In this document: positions 18,060 through 29,123 of the stretch, piece by piece | Layout of the letters: each line of letters starts with the position of its first letter | Numbering within the stretch: the first letter of the stretch is position 1 | DNA from: Mesorhizobium sp. | GTDB lineage: Bacteria > Pseudomonadota > Alphaproteobacteria > Rhizobiales > Rhizobiaceae | Direction of reading: 5' to 3' | NCBI GenBank assembly: GCA_022833215.1 | Contig: JAIPUZ010000082.1 | Coordinates: 1 to 34,723, forward strand | DNA length: 34,723 bases | The notes under the pieces: generated by a model | What the model saw: the letters and a program-made list of their open reading frames with translations, nothing else | Told to the model about the DNA's origin: nothing | The model's database searches: none | Program-made: the position numbers and the translations under genes

Positions 18060-18263
18060 CGTCACGTCCGCCGCCCTCGTGATTTGCTTGCCGGTCAGAC
18101 CTGAACACAACCGAATCGTAACGGTCACGTTCGAATCATGCCGTTACAAACGTAGCGGACCATTGACCGCGCGAGAATCCCCAAACGCGAACCCTGCTCC
18201 ATTTCAACAGATTAGAGGGGCACGAAGCTTTCCCGCCGCAATGTTCCGGGGCAGCCGACCAAT

Positions 18264-18288
18264 AAAAAAGGCGCCGAAGCGCCTTTTT
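18264..18288 (-). terminator. tolC terminator (bidirectional form)
   Basis: GGCGC (18270-18274), tetraloop CGAA, GCGCC (18279-18283), with a run of A on the left and T on the right. Read in the minus direction it lies 24 bp after the tolC stop and ends in six U. It insulates popZ from tolC. Confidence 0.85.
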
Positions 18289-18312
18289 CCAATCATACTG
18301 CGGAAGTCCGGT

Positions 18313-19695
18313 TCAGCGGCCATCCGGCGTGCGCAAACCGAACCACTTGTCCTTGACGGCGTTGTAGTGCTCTTCGGGCTGATACTTGGCGACCTGAAGT
18401 CCGAGACGATCCACAGAAAGACGGCCCATGGCCTGCAGAATGGCGTAGCTTGCCAGCACGACATCGCGTTCCGCGCTGGCGAGATTGATCTTCGCGTTGA
18501 TCACGTCGCGCTGGGAGTCCAGCACTTCCAGCGTGGTCCGCTGGCCCACATTGCGCTCCTCGATCACGCCATTGAGCGCGAGTTGCGCGGCGCTCACCAG
18601 TTGCCGATTTGCAACCACAGCTTCCTGCGCGGCAGCGTAGGCGGTCCAGGCGGCGGTGACAGCCTGACGAACCTGATCGCGGCTGACATCGACCTCGATG
18701 CGGGCCTGGCCAAGCTGCTCCTTGGACTTGCGCACCTGCGCGGAGGTGCGGCCTCCCTGATAGATCGGGATCGACAGAGTGGCACCGATGTTGGCCGAAT
18801 TGGAATAGCCATCCGACGTCGCAAGGCTGCTGGGCGAGGTGTTGCTGTAGCTGCGCGAGACACCGGCGGAAGCGGTAACCGACGGCAACAGGGCGCCTTC
18901 CGCCGATTTCACGCCATAGGCGGCGGCATCGACCAGATGGCTTGTCGCGAGAATTGCGGGATGCTCCTTGGCGGCAACGGCAACCGCACTATCGAGGCTC
19001 GAAGGCAGCAGCCTGGAGAGAGGCGCAGCGGCCTTGAGCTGGCCCGGCTCATCACCGATCAATTGACGGTATTGGGCCGCACTCGCCAGAGCCTGCGCGC
19101 GGGCGGCGCTAAGCTGCGCTTCCGCGCCCGAGCGGGCGGCATCGGCCTGCGCCACATCCGTACGGGTGCCCTCCCCGACTTCCAGCCGCGAACGAGCGGC
19201 GCGCGTCTGTTCATTGAGGAATTCGAGATTCTGCTTTGTCAGGGCCGCGACCTGACGGTCATGGATGACGTTCATGTAAGCCTGAGCCGCGCTGAACAGG
19301 ATGTTCTCTTCAGTATTGCGCAGGCTTTCCTGCGAAGCCCGCACGCGCGCTTCGGCCGCCGCGACGGTGTTCTTGGTCTGAAATCCGTCGAACAGCATCT
19401 GGTTGACCTGCACGCCGAAGCTGCCGCTGGTCAGCCGCACGGAGGTGTCATGGCGCCGGCGTTCCGTGTAGTCGATGCTGGCAGAGCCCACCACATTCGG
19501 CCGATAGCCGGATTTGGCGATGGCGACATCCTCATCCGTAACGCGAACGCCTGCACGCGCAGAGTTGAGCTGCGAGTTGTTGCGGTAAGCTTTTGATAAC
19601 GCTCCGGTGATAGTTTCGGCCGAAGCTGTCACCGGCGAAAACGCCGCTGCGGTAATCAAAAGGGCGGCAAAAACGGTCTTGCTAAAGGACTGCAC
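18313..19695 (-). CDS. tolC: TolC-family outer membrane efflux protein
   Basis: Outer-membrane channel of type I secretion and multidrug efflux, 460 residues from the GTG at 19695. The signal peptide is SKTVFAALLITAAAFSP with cleavage near ASA-E. Two repeated coiled-coil halves follow, with motifs SARAGVRVTDEDVAIAKSGY, LFDGFQTKN, DVAQADAA, then LSIPIYQGGRTSAQVRKSKE and TLEVLDSQRDVINA. GAGG precedes the GTG; an ATG at 19731 would add 12 basic residues and lacks a ribosome site, but cannot be excluded. It follows pcm on the same strand and ends at a strong terminator. In Brucella the homologue is BepC. Confidence 0.93.
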   Translation of the reverse strand: MQSFSKTVFAALLITAAAFSPVTASAETITGALSKAYRNNSQLNSARAGVRVTDEDVAIAKSGYRPNVVGSASIDYTERRRHDTSVRLTSGSFGVQVNQMLFDGFQTKNTVAAAEARVRASQESLRNTEENILFSAAQAYMNVIHDRQVAALTKQNLEFLNEQTRAARSRLEVGEGTRTDVAQADAARSGAEAQLSAARAQALASAAQYRQLIGDEPGQLKAAAPLSRLLPSSLDSAVAVAAKEHPAILATSHLVDAAAYGVKSAEGALLPSVTASAGVSRSYSNTSPSSLATSDGYSNSANIGATLSIPIYQGGRTSAQVRKSKEQLGQARIEVDVSRDQVRQAVTAAWTAYAAAQEAVVANRQLVSAAQLALNGVIEERNVGQRTTLEVLDSQRDVINAKINLASAERDVVLASYAILQAMGRLSVDRLGLQVAKYQPEEHYNAVKDKWFGLRTPDGR

Positions 19696-19863
19696 GTCGA
19701 CCCTCAACTTTACAAATCGATGGCGGCGCAACTCAGGTCCGGAGCCAACCTATCGCGCCTCTGTATTCACACACCCCGCCGACGCATACCCTGACGGGCT
19801 GCAACCGGATTCGTTCAGACAGCAAGCCAACATGAGTAGGCTTCGGCTGCAAGTTAAATCAGT

Positions 19864-20532
19864 TCAGAACTCAAAAACTCTGGTGCGTTCAAATCCGGGT
19901 AGTGGCCGAATTGCCGCATTGAATGCGCGACGGCCGGTCACAACCCCGTCAGATTTCAGGAAGATTCGTGCAACGCCTGCGTTGCCCCTGCCTTCGACGG
20001 CGACCAGGCGGCCTCCCTCGACAAGCTGCTCATGAAGCGATTCCGGCAACTCATCGACACTGCCCTGAAGCACGATGACATCGTAGGGAGCGCCAGCCTT
20101 CCAGCCGTCGCGAAGCGCGCCTTCCACCACCGAGACATTGTCGCAGCCGAGCGCCGCGAGCGTCGCGCGCGCCCTGCCGGCGAGTTCGGGATCGCTCTCC
20201 AGCGCAGTCACGGAGCCGGCGAGCCGGGAAAGAATCGCGGATGAATAACCGGTGCCGCAGCCAATATCGAGGACCGCATCACCGGAGCCCACCTCGGCAA
20301 GCTGCAGAAGCCGCGCGAGCGGCGATGGCTCCATGAGAAAGCGGGGACCGGACTCGCTGTCGCCAATACGAATATCCTCGTCGATATAGGCCAGCTCGCG
20401 CATCGATTCTTCAACGAACAGTTCGCGCGGCACGGACAGGAAGGCATCGAGCAGTGGCGCGCTCGTCACATCGGTGGTGCGAAGCTGCCCGTCGACCATT
20501 TTGACGCGACGTTCGGTGAAATCAGCGCTCAT
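19864..20532 (-). CDS. pcm: Protein-L-isoaspartate O-methyltransferase family protein
   Basis: 222-residue SAM-dependent methyltransferase. The SAM motif is VLDIGCGTGYSSAIL (near residues 85-99). Post I is ALESDPELAGRAR, and a motif II region reads YDVIVLQGSVDELPE. The N-terminus DFTERRVKMVDGQLRTTDV and VPRELFVEE are typical of the Pcm family. The substrate loop that reads GQTISQP in E. coli Pcm is SGPRFLMEPSP here, so activity on isoaspartyl residues is uncertain; many alphaproteobacteria have this divergent form. Start ATG at 20530-20532 fits the family. It lies directly upstream of tolC, a conserved rhizobial pairing. Confidence 0.88.
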   Translation of the reverse strand: MSADFTERRVKMVDGQLRTTDVTSAPLLDAFLSVPRELFVEESMRELAYIDEDIRIGDSESGPRFLMEPSPLARLLQLAEVGSGDAVLDIGCGTGYSSAILSRLAGSVTALESDPELAGRARATLAALGCDNVSVVEGALRDGWKAGAPYDVIVLQGSVDELPESLHEQLVEGGRLVAVEGRGNAGVARIFLKSDGVVTGRRAFNAAIRPLPGFERTRVFEF

Positions 20533-20621
20533 GTGCAAGCTGCCCCGCTTTGGCGCGCATCGCGCGCTCACAGTCCACTGGAACGCGGGCAATCCTGCCG
20601 CTTGCAGGACGCCGTGGAAAT

Positions 20622-20695
20622 TGGAGGCCTCGCCCGGAATCGAACCGGGGTGCAAGGATTTGCAGTCCTCTGCGTAACCACTCCGCCACGAGGCC
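20622..20695 (-). tRNA. tRNA-Cys (GCA)
   Basis: Cloverleaf of 74 nt with encoded CCA. Acceptor arms GGCCTCG and CGAGGCC pair fully, the discriminator is U (normal for tRNA-Cys), the anticodon GCA sits in ACTGCAAATC, and the T arm reads GGTTCGAATCC. It lies between pcm and a small membrane-protein gene. Confidence 0.97.
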
Positions 20696-20852
20696 TCACG
20701 CTGTCCAAGCGTTCCAGCGGCCTCATTAGGTTAGGGTGTTTTCGCCGTCAAGCAGAACAGAGCCATTCTGGAAAATATCCTTGGAGGGCAGCGTGAAAGC
20801 CGCGGCCGTCAGGCCCTGAACCCACAAGGCAAACAAGGAAATCGCGGCTGTC

Positions 20853-21122
20853 CTAACGTCGCCGGCGCCGCTCCCACCAGACGGCGGACCGCCGGCGCCA
20901 GCGCCGCACGCGGGCGAACTCGTAGGAAAGAACGAGCAACCCGAGAGGAATCATCCAGAAACCCAGTACGGGCAGAAAACCGAAGCAGCCAAGGATTATC
21001 AAGCCCACGCCAATGAAAATACGCGCCCGGCGTGAACGTGGCAGCGTGAACTCCCTGCCCAGAAGCGTGATTTTTCGCGCAGGCAGTTCGCCGCAATCGT
21101 TTCGGGAGTCGTCCTGAATCAT
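20853..21122 (-). CDS. Small membrane hypothetical protein
   Basis: 89 residues. A soluble basic N-terminus (MIQDDSRNDCGELPARKITL) leads into one or two hydrophobic segments at about residues 36-66 (IFIGVGLIILGCFGFLPVLG, then FWMIPLGLLVLSYEFA), and a very basic Arg/Trp-rich tail ends in ERRRRR. It resembles small rhizobial inner-membrane proteins of unknown function with a Gly/Pro turn between two short helices. ATG at 21120-21122 has GGAAC upstream; a start at 21179 is also open. It is transcribed away from tRNA-Asn. No function is assigned. Confidence 0.65.
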   Translation of the reverse strand: MIQDDSRNDCGELPARKITLLGREFTLPRSRRARIFIGVGLIILGCFGFLPVLGFWMIPLGLLVLSYEFARVRRWRRRSAVWWERRRRR

Positions 21123-21359
21123 GTCGTTCCAAGTACCGGAGCTTCCGTTCCCGGGCATCTTCGATACCCAAATCCGCAAACCCGTTGCCTCTCAATCGGT
21201 TCCAATGGCCTTTTGGGCCACCCGAACCGGCCAATATGGCCATGCGATTGCGACATTTCGAGCGCGGGTGTGCAAATGGTGCAAAAAAAGAAAAAAGCGG
21301 CTTTGCAAAGCTGAAAGGTGTTTGCTATAGGCTGCCCCGTTCTCGCAAGAGCATGCTGT

Positions 21360-21434
21360 TCCCCGGTAGCTCAGCGGTAGAGCAACCGGCTGTTAACCGG
21401 TTGGTCGCTGGTTCGAATCCGGCCCGGGGAGCCA
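21360..21434 (+). tRNA. tRNA-Asn (GTT)
   Basis: 75 nt with encoded CCA. Acceptor TCCCCGG pairs with CCGGGGA, discriminator G, D arm GCTCAGCGGTAGAGC, anticodon GTT in CTGTTAACC, and T arm GGTTCGAATCC. No attachment-site duplication or integrase is seen next to it. Confidence 0.97.
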
Positions 21435-21655
21435 CTTTCATCAATCAGTTGCATTCGGCCTCCCTTCGTCCGGATATATCCGGTGGCGGTTTCGTGCCGT
21501 TTGGGTTGCGGGAAAATACTATCCAATATTCTCAATGGCTTGTGCTGAAAATCCACCCGGCGGGTTGTGCATGGGAGAGGCTTTCCTATGCTTCACCGGC
21601 GGCATTGCAACAATGCCGCGCAGATAAAGCAGCAACAAACCGAGAGGTGGAACGG

Positions 21656-22045
21656 GTGACCGACCCCGAAAATATTCTTGAGGAACTGCCGGACGCCGAC
21701 ACATTCGGCGGCCGATTTTCCAGAGCCCTGGATGCCTGCGAACTCGATGCGAAACAATTCGCGCGCCGGCTTGGCGTCAGGCCCGCGACTGTAAAGGGCT
21801 GGGAGACGGACCGCTCCATGCCCAACTTCCACCGCCTGAACAAGATTGCAGGTCTGCTGGGCGTTAGCATCGCATGGCTGCTGCATGGCGTGGGCGAGGG
21901 TCCCAAAGAGACCGACGCTGGTGCAGACGCCTCGCAGGGCGTCGCAGCGCAGCTTGCCCGATTGCAGCGGCTGCATGCCCAGACAGGCAAACTCATCTCA
22001 CAGCTTCAGATCGATCTCGACCGCCTGACAACAGCCGGGGGCTGA
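21656..22045 (+). CDS. Small XRE-family helix-turn-helix regulator
   Basis: 129-residue DNA-binding protein. Residues about 18-76 form a Cro/CI HTH: FGGRFSRALDACELDAKQFA, RRLGVRPATVKGWE, RSMPNFHRLNKIAGLLGVS, then AWLLHGVGEGP. Residues about 96-126 make an amphipathic coiled coil (LARLQRLHAQTGKLISQL). I chose GTG 21656-21658 because GAGAGG lies 8 nt upstream; the frame is open further left but runs through tRNA-Asn, so those starts are impossible. It sits just before the glycine riboswitch of gcvT on the same strand, 111 bp away. A link with gcv regulation is possible but unsupported. Confidence 0.82.
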   Translation: MTDPENILEELPDADTFGGRFSRALDACELDAKQFARRLGVRPATVKGWETDRSMPNFHRLNKIAGLLGVSIAWLLHGVGEGPKETDAGADASQGVAAQLARLQRLHAQTGKLISQLQIDLDRLTTAGG

Positions 22046-22156
22046 AGGCGCCTCGCCGCGAAACAATAGTTGGTGGCGGCTGTTCCTTCTGATGACAAGT
22101 CGCCACGAACAGGCTATGCATTCGTCCGTCGGGAGGCTGGAAAGCTTCAACTGTTT

Positions 22157-22340
22157 GCGGGAGAGAACAGCGCAAGGCTGTCGCCGAAGGGGAAATCGCC
22201 CGAAATCTCTCAGGCAAAAGAACCGTTGGCAGTAACGACACTCTGGAAAGTCGGGGCCTCATACGCCCTGCGCCGAAGGTGTAAGTGCCGCCGACAGGGT
22301 TCCGGCTGCACGAGTCTCTCAGGCTTCAGACAGAGGGGCA
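22157..22340 (+). promoter_or_regulatory. Tandem glycine riboswitch of the gcv operon
   Basis: Two adjacent aptamers. The first has GCGGGAGAGA (22157-22166), CGCCGAAGGGGAAA, and ATCTCTCAGGCAAAAGAACCG ending in ACTCTGGAAAG. The second has GCGCCGAAGGTGTAAG and GTCTCTCAGGCTTCAGACAG. These are the conserved glycine-binding cores, joined by a short linker. The element ends about 49 bp before the gcvT start. Glycine binding normally turns on gcv expression so that excess glycine is broken down. The switch mechanism (translation or termination) cannot be told by eye. Confidence 0.93.
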
Positions 22341-22388
22341 CGGAATGGTCGCATGGTGCGGCCTGTTACGTGTTGCTCTGGAGAAGTC

Positions 22389-23489
22389 ATGGCAGGCGAA
22401 GAAACGAGACACCTACCCCTGGAAGATTTGCATCAGAAGGCAGGAGCGCGTTTCGGCGCTTTCGCCGGCTGGTCCATGCCGCTGACCTATCCGGCCGGCG
22501 TGATGAAAGAGCATCAGCACACCCGCGAGCATGTCGGCGTGTTCGACATATCGCATATGAAGCTGATCGAGCTTTCCGGCAGCGGTGCCGGCGCTCTTCT
22601 CGACCGCGCCTGCCCGCTCGATGCAGCGGCGCTGCCGTTGCTCCAGTCCAAATACTCCTTCCTGCTCAACGATGCCGCCGGCATTCGCGATGACGTCATC
22701 GTCACGCGCCTTGGCGACGACCGCTTCATGCTGGTGGCCAATGCCGGCAATGCGGCTGAGGACGAGGCGCACCTGCGCGGACTTGCCGGAGGGCTGGACG
22801 TCACCGTCAATCCGCTGGATCGCGTTTTCCTTGCCATTCAGGGCCCGGAAGCCGAAGCCGCGCTCAACAAGGCCGGCATCGCAACCGAAGGTCTCTCCTT
22901 CATGCATGGCGCCGAGCCACGCGCGGACTGGTTCCTGACCCGTTCGGGCTATACCGGCGAGGACGGCTTCGAGATCGGCCTTCCCGAAAAGGATGCGCGC
23001 GAGCTGCTGGAAAAGCTGTTCGCCGACGAGCGCGTGACGTGGGTTGGGCTGGCCGCCCGGGACAGCCTGCGTCTCGAAGCCGGCCTGTGCCTGCACGGCA
23101 ACGACATCACGCCCGATACCAATCCGGTGGATGCCGGGCTGATGTGGGCGATTCCGAAGAGCCTGCGCGCGGAAGGCCGGTTCGCCGGCGCTGACGCGCT
23201 GCGCGCCCTGATTGCCCGGGGAGCAGTCGAAAAGCGCGTCGGGCTCAAGCCGGAAGGCCGCCAGCCGGTGCGCGCCGGCGCAGCCCTGTTCGATGCGGAC
23301 GGCAATGAAGCCGGCCGCATCACCTCGGGTGGATTTGGACCTTCGGCCGGGCATCCGGTCGCCATGGGCTATGTGCCCGCCGCCCTGGCAGCCAACGGTA
23401 CAAGGCTGTACGCCGATGTTCGCGGCACCAGGGTGCCGGTCGACGTGCACGCCCTGCCCTTCACTCCGCATCGCTACCGCAAAGGATAA
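22389..23489 (+). CDS. gcvT: Glycine cleavage system T protein (aminomethyltransferase)
   Basis: 366 residues. It transfers the aminomethyl carbon from lipoyl-GcvH to tetrahydrofolate, giving methylene-THF and ammonia. Family motifs are [63 protein letters not shown] (folate site region) and [19 protein letters not shown]. Start ATG 22389 follows GGAGAAG; a start at 22353 would lie beside the riboswitch. It is the first gene of gcvT-gcvH-gcvP, with only 5 bp to gcvH. Confidence 0.97.
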   Translation: MAGEETRHLPLEDLHQKAGARFGAFAGWSMPLTYPAGVMKEHQHTREHVGVFDISHMKLIELSGSGAGALLDRACPLDAAALPLLQSKYSFLLNDAAGIRDDVIVTRLGDDRFMLVANAGNAAEDEAHLRGLAGGLDVTVNPLDRVFLAIQGPEAEAALNKAGIATEGLSFMHGAEPRADWFLTRSGYTGEDGFEIGLPEKDARELLEKLFADERVTWVGLAARDSLRLEAGLCLHGNDITPDTNPVDAGLMWAIPKSLRAEGRFAGADALRALIARGAVEKRVGLKPEGRQPVRAGAALFDADGNEAGRITSGGFGPSAGHPVAMGYVPAALAANGTRLYADVRGTRVPVDVHALPFTPHRYRKG

Positions 23490-23494
23490 TTCTC

Positions 23495-23863
23495 ATGGCG
23501 ACGACCTATTACACCGAAGATCACGAATGGCTGCGCGTCGAAGGCGATGTGGCGACGGTCGGCATCACCGACTATGCGCAGGAGCAGCTTGGCGATCTCG
23601 TTTTTGTCGAGCTTCCGGAAACCGGCAAAAGCCTGAGCAAGGGCGACACCGCCGTTGTGGTTGAATCGGTCAAGGCCGCTTCCGACGTCTACGCTCCCGT
23701 CGACGGCGAAGTGACCGAAGCCAACGAGACGCTTTCCTCGGACCCGGCGCTGGTGAACTCCGCCGCGACCGGCGATGGCTGGCTGTGGAAGATGAAGCTT
23801 TCCGACAAGAGCCAGCTCGACGGCCTCATGGATGAGGCAGCCTACAACGCCCATATAGGCTGA
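23495..23863 (+). CDS. gcvH: Glycine cleavage system H protein
   Basis: 122-residue lipoyl carrier that shuttles the aminomethyl group between P and T proteins. The lipoylated lysine is Lys60 in [11 protein letters not shown]. The N-terminal [18 protein letters not shown] and the segment [13 protein letters not shown] are typical. Length is normal for the family. It lies between gcvT (5 bp) and gcvP (14 bp), under the glycine riboswitch. Confidence 0.98.
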   Translation: MATTYYTEDHEWLRVEGDVATVGITDYAQEQLGDLVFVELPETGKSLSKGDTAVVVESVKAASDVYAPVDGEVTEANETLSSDPALVNSAATGDGWLWKMKLSDKSQLDGLMDEAAYNAHIG

Positions 23864-23877
23864 CAGGACAACTGAAG

Positions 23878-26685
<2,808 letters not shown>

Positions 26686-26708
26686 GCGGCGGATTGGAAG
26701 GAATGAGC

Positions 26709-26741
26709 AAGGCCGGCGTGAAAACGCCGGCCTTGCGCTTT
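26709..26741 (+). terminator. gcv operon terminator
   Basis: Perfect 11-bp stem AAGGCCGGCGT (26709-26719) / ACGCCGGCCTT (26724-26734) with loop GAAA, followed by GCGCTTT. It lies 23 bp after the gcvP stop. Confidence 0.85.
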
Positions 26742-26803
26742 GCCGATCATCGCAAACCCTTGCCCCGCGTGCCGTTCGTCTGTATTCCGGGGAAAACGAT
26801 CCT

Positions 26804-26818
26804 GAACAGAACCGGAAC
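26804..26818 (-). promoter_or_regulatory. LexA (SOS) box upstream of parE
   Basis: On the plus strand this reads GAAC-agaaccg-GAAC (26804-26807 and 26815-26818), that is GTTC-N7-GTTC on the minus strand. It lies 171 bp upstream of parE, between the gcv terminator and the intergenic repeat. parE is, as I recall, among reported LexA targets in alphaproteobacteria. Orientation is opposite to the uvrA box. Confidence 0.6.
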
Positions 26819-26876
26819 CTCGGTCGCGCCCGGCCGCAAAGCGTGGCAAACTGGCCGGTGATTCGCAGCCTCCGCT

Positions 26877-26979
26877 AGAGCATTTCCGCTTCTCTTCGGA
26901 TCGCAGAAACGCTCTGACTTTTTGTTTTTATGCAATTCCGAACGCAAAACCGCTTCGCACTTTTGCTGGAATTGCTTTA
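26877..26979. repeat. Rhizobial intergenic palindromic repeat in the parE leader
   Basis: Two stem-loops in tandem. The first is AGAGCATTTC (26877-26886) against GAAACGCTCT (26906-26915), 9 of 10 paired. The second is GCAATTCC (26932-26939) against GGAATTGC (26968-26975), perfect. They are joined by a T-rich stretch. I recognise this general sequence as a dispersed repeat of Rhizobiales genomes. Its right end is about 10 bp from the parE start codon. Confidence 0.75.
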
Positions 26980-26989
26980 ACGGACCCGC

Positions 26990-29113
26990 ATGGACGACAG
27001 CAACGATCTTTTCGCCCGCATCGATGACAAGCCGCAGCCGGTGCGCACGCCGGCGCGCCCGGCCGATCCGCTCGTGGAAGCCGCACGCAACGCGGCAGCG
27101 ACTGCCCCGGTCGCGCCCGCACCGACGCGGACTTCCCCTGCCCCGGTCCCGAGCGCAACCCCTCCTGCCCCGATTAAGGATCCCGGCAGCTACAGCGCGG
27201 CCGACATCGAGGTTCTGGAAGGGCTGGAGCCGGTGCGCCGCCGCCCCGGCATGTATATTGGCGGCACCGATGAAAAGGCGCTGCATCACCTGTTCGCGGA
27301 AGTCATCGACAACTCGATGGACGAGGCCGTGGCCGGTCACGCCACCTTCATCGAGGTGGAGCTTTCCGCAGATGGCTTCCTGACCGTAACAGACAACGGC
27401 CGCGGCATCCCCGTCGACTTGCATCCGAAATACAACCGCCCCGCCGTCGAGGTCATCATGACCACGCTTCACTCCGGCGGAAAATTCGATTCCAAGGTCT
27501 ATGAAACCTCCGGCGGCCTGCACGGCGTCGGCGTTTCCGTGGTCAATGCGCTGTCGGAAGAACTGGAAGTCGAGATTGCGGTTGCCCGCAAGCTCTATCG
27601 CCAGCGTTTCTCGCGCGGCAAGCCGCTCGGCGATCTGGAGCATCTGGGTGACATCCACAACCGGCGTGGCACGAAGATCAGCTTCAGGCCGGACGAGCAG
27701 ATTTTCGGCAAGGGCGCGAAGTTCGATCCCGCGCGCCTCTACAGGATGGCGCGTTCCAAGGCCTATCTGTTCGGCGGCGTGCAGATTCGCTGGAACTGCG
27801 ATCCGCTTCTGATCGGCGAGAAGGACAACACGCCACCGAAGGCAGAGTTCCATTATCCGGGTGGCCTCAGGGACTATCTGGCCGCCTCGCTGAATGGCGA
27901 TTTTCAGGTCACGCGCGAAATCTTCGCCGGCAAATCCGAGCGTCAGGGCGGCCATGGCTCCGTCGAATGGGCGGTGACATGGTATGGCGGTGACGGTTTC
28001 CTCAATTCCTACTGCAACACGATCCCCACCGGTGAAGGCGGCACCCATGAAACGGGGTTCCGCAACGTGCTGCTGCGCGGCCTGCGCGCCTATGCCGACC
28101 TGACCGGCAACAAGCGCGCCTCGGTGATAACGTCCGAAGACGTGATGATCTCGGCAGCCGGCATGTTGTCGGTGTTCATCCGCGAACCGGAGTTCGTCGG
28201 TCAGACCAAGGACCGCCTCGCCACCGTCGAGGCGGTGCGCATCGTGGAAAGCGCAATCCGCGATCCGTTCGACCACTGGCTGGCGGACAATCCGCAGGAA
28301 GCCACGAAGCTGCTCGACTGGGTGATCCAGCGCGCCGACGAGCGCGTGCGCCGACGGCAGGAAAAGGAAGTGTCGCGCAAGACCGCCGTGCGCAAGCTGC
28401 GGCTTCCCGGCAAGCTTGCCGATTGCACGCAGAACGCGGCGGCGGGAGCGGAACTGTTCATCGTCGAGGGCGATTCGGCCGGCGGCTCCGCCAAGCAGGC
28501 GCGCGACCGCGCCACGCAGGCCGTTCTGCCGTTGCGCGGCAAGATCCTCAACGTAGCCAGCGCAGGCCACGACAAGCTGACCGCCAACCAGACCATTTCC
28601 GACCTGATCCAGGCGCTCGGCTGCGGCACGCGCTCGAAATACCGCGATCAGGACCTTCGCTACGACCGCGTCATCATCATGACCGACGCCGATGTCGACG
28701 GCGCGCACATCGCCTCGCTGCTCATCACCTTCTTCTATCAGGAGATGCCGCAGCTCATCCGGGACGGGCACCTCTTCATGGCGGTGCCGCCGCTCTATTC
28801 GATCCGGCAGGGCGGCAAGGTCGCCTATGCCCGCGACGACGCCCACAAGGACGAGTTGCTGCGCACCCAGTTCACCGGGCGCGGCAAGGTGGAAATCGGC
28901 CGCTTCAAGGGTCTGGGCGAGATGATGGCGCATCAGCTCAAGGAAACCACCATGGACCCGAAGAAGCGCACGCTTCTGCGTGTCGATGTGATCGATGAGG
29001 AAGCGGCAACACGCGATGCGGTCGATGCCCTGATGGGCACAAAGCCGGAGGCCCGCTTCCGCTTCATAACCGAGCGTGCGGAATTCGCCGAGGCCGACGC
29101 ACTCGATATCTGA
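26990..29113 (+). CDS. parE: DNA topoisomerase IV subunit B
   Basis: 707-residue ATPase subunit of topoisomerase IV, which unlinks daughter chromosomes together with ParC. An N-terminal extension of about 60 residues is Ala/Pro-rich and low-complexity. The GHKL ATPase follows: VIDNSMDEAV near residue 107, DNGRGIP near 136, and GGLHGVGVSVVN. The TOPRIM domain shows EGDSAGG (Glu493) and MTDADVDGAHI (Asp566, Asp568, Asp570). The C-terminus has GRFKGLGEMMAHQLKETTM. ParE is favoured over GyrB because it lacks the GyrB insertion and is about 100 residues shorter than rhizobial GyrB. The start has only a weak GGA upstream, inside or beside the repeat element. It is convergent with the DUF2336 gene. 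Confidence 0.94.
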   Translation: MDDSNDLFARIDDKPQPVRTPARPADPLVEAARNAAATAPVAPAPTRTSPAPVPSATPPAPIKDPGSYSAADIEVLEGLEPVRRRPGMYIGGTDEKALHHLFAEVIDNSMDEAVAGHATFIEVELSADGFLTVTDNGRGIPVDLHPKYNRPAVEVIMTTLHSGGKFDSKVYETSGGLHGVGVSVVNALSEELEVEIAVARKLYRQRFSRGKPLGDLEHLGDIHNRRGTKISFRPDEQIFGKGAKFDPARLYRMARSKAYLFGGVQIRWNCDPLLIGEKDNTPPKAEFHYPGGLRDYLAASLNGDFQVTREIFAGKSERQGGHGSVEWAVTWYGGDGFLNSYCNTIPTGEGGTHETGFRNVLLRGLRAYADLTGNKRASVITSEDVMISAAGMLSVFIREPEFVGQTKDRLATVEAVRIVESAIRDPFDHWLADNPQEATKLLDWVIQRADERVRRRQEKEVSRKTAVRKLRLPGKLADCTQNAAAGAELFIVEGDSAGGSAKQARDRATQAVLPLRGKILNVASAGHDKLTANQTISDLIQALGCGTRSKYRDQDLRYDRVIIMTDADVDGAHIASLLITFFYQEMPQLIRDGHLFMAVPPLYSIRQGGKVAYARDDAHKDELLRTQFTGRGKVEIGRFKGLGEMMAHQLKETTMDPKKRTLLRVDVIDEEAATRDAVDALMGTKPEARFRFITERAEFAEADALDI

Positions 29114-29123
29114 CGCAGCCCTG

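Noticed and set aside
21360-21434. tRNA-Asn as an integration site for a mobile element
   Set aside because: No integrase, no duplicated tRNA end and no shift in gene style were seen on either side.
21185-21655. Longer N-terminus for the small XRE regulator
   Set aside because: The frame runs through tRNA-Asn. A GTG with a good ribosome site exists at 21656.
26877-26979. Insertion sequence at the parE leader
   Set aside because: The palindromes are internal hairpins of about 100 bp with no transposase and fit a dispersed non-coding repeat better.
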